From Treponema socranskii subsp. socranskii VPI DR56BR1116 = ATCC 35536 (GTDB lineage: Bacteria > Spirochaetota > Spirochaetia > Treponematales > Treponemataceae): a stretch of DNA of 64,000 nt. Position 1 is the first letter of the stretch. Each line of letters begins with the position of its first letter. The stretch spans positions 1 to 64,000 of the forward strand of contig NZ_AVQI01000022.1 in assembly GCF_000468115.1 (NCBI RefSeq), written 5' to 3'. The translations under genes and the position numbers were made by a program. Of the stretch, positions 62,247-64,000 are shown one piece after another. Under the pieces are notes generated by a model, which made no database searches, had not been told where the DNA came from, and saw only the letters and a list, made by a program, of their open reading frames with translations.

Positions 62247-63443
62247 CTACTCGATAATCTTCGTAACCTGTCCCGATGCGATCGTGTGACCGCCTTCGCG
62301 GATAGCAAGCTTCAGACCTTCATCCATAGCGATCGGGTGAATGAGTTCGCCGATGATCTTGACGTTGTCGCCCGGTTTTACCATCTGAACGTTCGCTTCG
62401 AGTTCGATCGTTCCGGTGATATCCGTCGTGCGGAAATAGAACTGCGGGCGATAGCCGGAGAAGAACGGTTTTTTGCGGCCGCCTTCGGCTTCCGTAAGAA
62501 CGTAGATTTGCGCTTCGAATTTCGTGTGCGGGTGGATGGAACCCGGCTTTGCGAGAACCTGACCGCGCTCGACATCTTTCTTTTCGATACCACGCAAAAG
62601 GATACCGACGTTGTCGCCGGCCATACCCTGATCGAGGGTCTTTTGGAACATTTCGATACCCGTAACCGTCGATTTTTGTGTCGGGCGGATGCCGACGATT
62701 TCAACTTCGTCGTTCATATTGACGACGCCGCGTTCGATACGACCCGTTACAACCGTACCGCGTCCGGTGATCGTAAAGATATCTTCGAGCGGCATAAGGA
62801 AGGGCTTATCTTCGTCACGGACGGGATCGTCGAACCACGTATCCATAGCCGTGAGCAGCTCTTCAATGCACTTCGTGTTTTCGGGATCTTCGGGCTGGTT
62901 CAACGCTTTAAATGCCGAACCTTTGATAATCGGCGTATCGGCGGAAAAGCCGTATTTTGCAATCGTGTCTTTGACGTCTTCGACCGCCATTTCGGTCATA
63001 TCGGCAGCTTCAGCGGGATCGAACTGATCGCATTTATTGAGGAAAACGATGATCTTCGGAACACCGACCTGACGAGCAAGCAGCAAGTGCTCTTTCGTCT
63101 GGGGCATACAGCCGTCCGGAGCGGAAACGACGAGGATGGAACCGTCCATCTGCGCCGCACCGGTGATCATGTTTTTGATATAGTCGGCGTGTCCCGGGCA
63201 GTCGATGTGCGCATAGTGGCGCTTATCGGACTGGTACTCAAGGTGACGGGTATTGATTGTGATACCGCGTGCCTTTTCTTCAGGAGCATTGTCGATTTCG
63301 TCATACTTGAGCGCGTGGTCACCGAATTTTCTTGCACAATATTGGGTGATAGCAGCCGACAGCGTAGTCTTACCATGGTCTACGTGACCGATGGTTCCAA
63401 CGTTCATGTGGGGTTTAGTTCTGACGAACTTTTCCTTTGCCAT
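62247..63443 (-). CDS. tuf: Elongation factor Tu
   Basis: The 398-aa GTPase delivers aminoacyl-tRNA to the ribosome. G1 is [11 protein letters not shown]3 DCPGHADY, G4 NKCD; domains 2 and 3 are complete, including [13 protein letters not shown] and the C-terminal [13 protein letters not shown]. The ATG at 63443 follows AAGGAG. It heads the S10-spc-alpha cluster, the order known from Treponema, behind a leader of about 440 nt. Confidence 0.98.
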   Translation of the reverse strand: MAKEKFVRTKPHMNVGTIGHVDHGKTTLSAAITQYCARKFGDHALKYDEIDNAPEEKARGITINTRHLEYQSDKRHYAHIDCPGHADYIKNMITGAAQMDGSILVVSAPDGCMPQTKEHLLLARQVGVPKIIVFLNKCDQFDPAEAADMTEMAVEDVKDTIAKYGFSADTPIIKGSAFKALNQPEDPENTKCIEELLTAMDTWFDDPVRDEDKPFLMPLEDIFTITGRGTVVTGRIERGVVNMNDEVEIVGIRPTQKSTVTGIEMFQKTLDQGMAGDNVGILLRGIEKKDVERGQVLAKPGSIHPHTKFEAQIYVLTEAEGGRKKPFFSGYRPQFYFRTTDITGTIELEANVQMVKPGDNVKIIGELIHPIAMDEGLKLAIREGGHTIASGQVTKIIE

Positions 63444-64000
63444 GATTTTCTCCTTGCCGGATTTCCTTGTCCGACATTGCATAATGGTATGTGTTGCACT
63501 TTAAGCCAGAACGGGACAATTTCCAACAGAAAACGCCACATTCGCATACACACTGTTATTTGTGAGAATGATATGATGAACGTAATTTGACGGACAAGAA
63601 TTTGTATTCATACGAAATGTTCCATACTTTCGGAACATTCTTGGCCGACACCACCGATCATCATCAAACTCGCTTTGACAACTGGTTTGGCATCTTCGAG
63701 CCGCAGTCCGTTAGGACCGGTCAAAAACCCGAAATGCTTCTATAATAAACTTCCGCTGCCGACGGCAGCAGAATCCGCACTCAGGGCCGTATCCGCCTGA
63801 AAACCGAAACCGGTTGACTTTACGGGGATACCGGAGCTCGCTCCGATTGACTCTCAAAGAACCCTTTTACGCGCAAAAACGACGCGTTCTGTAGTTATAC
63901 AGTATTTGCAAAAAAGATGCAAGAGGGAAACGAAAAATTTTACGATTTTTTTCGGCAAACACGGACGAATCTAATGAAGATTTTACACCGCCCCGTTCCA
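63444..64000 (-). promoter_or_regulatory. 557-base region upstream of tuf: long structured leader and promoter
   Basis: No intact gene is seen. The minus strand holds a promoter at 63922-63894 and a leader rich in short hairpins: GCTGCC-GTC-GGCAGC, CGGAGC/GCTCCG, GTCC-TAAC-GGAC and AATGTTCC/GGAACATT (63616-63639). One minus-strand frame between about 63860 and 63605 reads like protein (LSADSAAVGSGSLL, stop, KHFGFLTGPNGLRLED ... CSESMEHF), without a good start; it may be a decayed gene. The last 80 bases (63923-64000) show no feature. Confidence 0.5.
63894..63922 (-). promoter_or_regulatory. Promoter of the tuf-ribosomal cluster
   Basis: TTGCAT (63922-63917), a 17-base spacer and TATAAC (63899-63894) on the minus strand. 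Start of transcription is expected near 63887. A weaker alternative nearer tuf (TTGTCC, 18 bases, TATCAT around 63590-63560) cannot be excluded. Confidence 0.6.

Noticed and set aside
61752-63590. 612-codon plus-strand open frame opposite tuf and rpsJ
   Set aside because: It is antisense to highly conserved genes and has no recognisable protein pattern; it arises from the codon bias of the true genes.
63616-63639. AATGTTCC/GGAACATT hairpin as a terminator upstream of tuf
   Set aside because: The eight-base stem is perfect but no T run follows on either strand.
1-64000. tRNA genes, rRNA genes, CRISPR arrays, insertion sequences and integrase-attachment sites
   Set aside because: The intergenic regions were read for these patterns; none was found, so the accessory block has no evident attachment site.

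Overview
The window reads as chromosomal DNA of a spirochaete, most likely a Treponema-type organism with a roughly half-GC core genome. The grounds are the ribosomal gene order (tuf heading the S10-spc-alpha cluster, no rpsL-rpsG-fusA, no adk-map-infA between secY and rpmJ, rpsD on its own), the zinc-binding forms of S14 and L36, and the general gene style. No database search was run; species-level identity cannot be read from the sequence.

Left core (1-10,011): murJ, an M24 peptidase, a long TPR/coiled-coil protein, a secreted LamG-FN3 protein, uvrC and a small beta-flower protein. An 85-nt terminator-bearing repeat occurs before murJ and after uvrC.

Accessory block (about 10.0-30.3 kb), AT-richer than its flanks. 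Part one (10,150-20,124) is a single-strand catabolic operon: CdaR-type regulator, zinc dehydrogenase, split transketolase, iron dehydrogenase, TRAP transporter and a LarA-type nickel 2-hydroxyacid racemase/epimerase. It looks built to take up a hydroxy or sugar acid, set its C2 configuration, oxidise it and feed it to the pentose phosphate pool. Part two (20,365-29,828) is the most striking locus: an unknown 222-aa protein, a PLD-nuclease/SNF2-helicase fusion, an Eco57I-type DNA methyltransferase, an inverted promoterless second 3' half of that methyltransferase, and a Hin-like serine recombinase. A perfect 49-bp inverted repeat sits exactly on the NPPY-encoding stretch of both 3' halves and in the same reading frame. 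Inversion of the 2.5-kb segment would therefore swap the target-recognition half of the methyltransferase: a phase-variable, split Type ISP-like restriction/defence system.

Sugar-phosphate module (30,320-39,681): an exported flavinylated reductase, then (all on the minus strand from a strong promoter) an RpiR regulator, PfkB kinase, AfuA/AfuB-like ABC importer lacking an ATPase gene, class II aldolase and a second split transketolase. The context suggests import of a phosphorylated sugar rather than iron.

Housekeeping operon (39,701-47,229, minus): lolA, rodZ, rimO, pcrA, a DUF362 ferredoxin-like protein and a metallophosphoesterase, several translationally coupled. rpsD follows divergently with a hairpin-rich leader and its own terminator.

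Ribosomal cluster (48,422-63,443, minus): tuf, S10, L3, L4, L23, L2, S19, L22, S3, L16, L29, S17, L14, L24, L5, S14, S8, L6, L18, S5, L30, L15, SecY, L36, S13, S11, RpoA, L17 and a small zinc-ribbon protein, ending at an intrinsic terminator. Long structured spacers lie before tuf, between rpsJ and rplC, between rpsM and rpsK, and after the last gene. No tRNA, rRNA, CRISPR array or insertion sequence was recognised.
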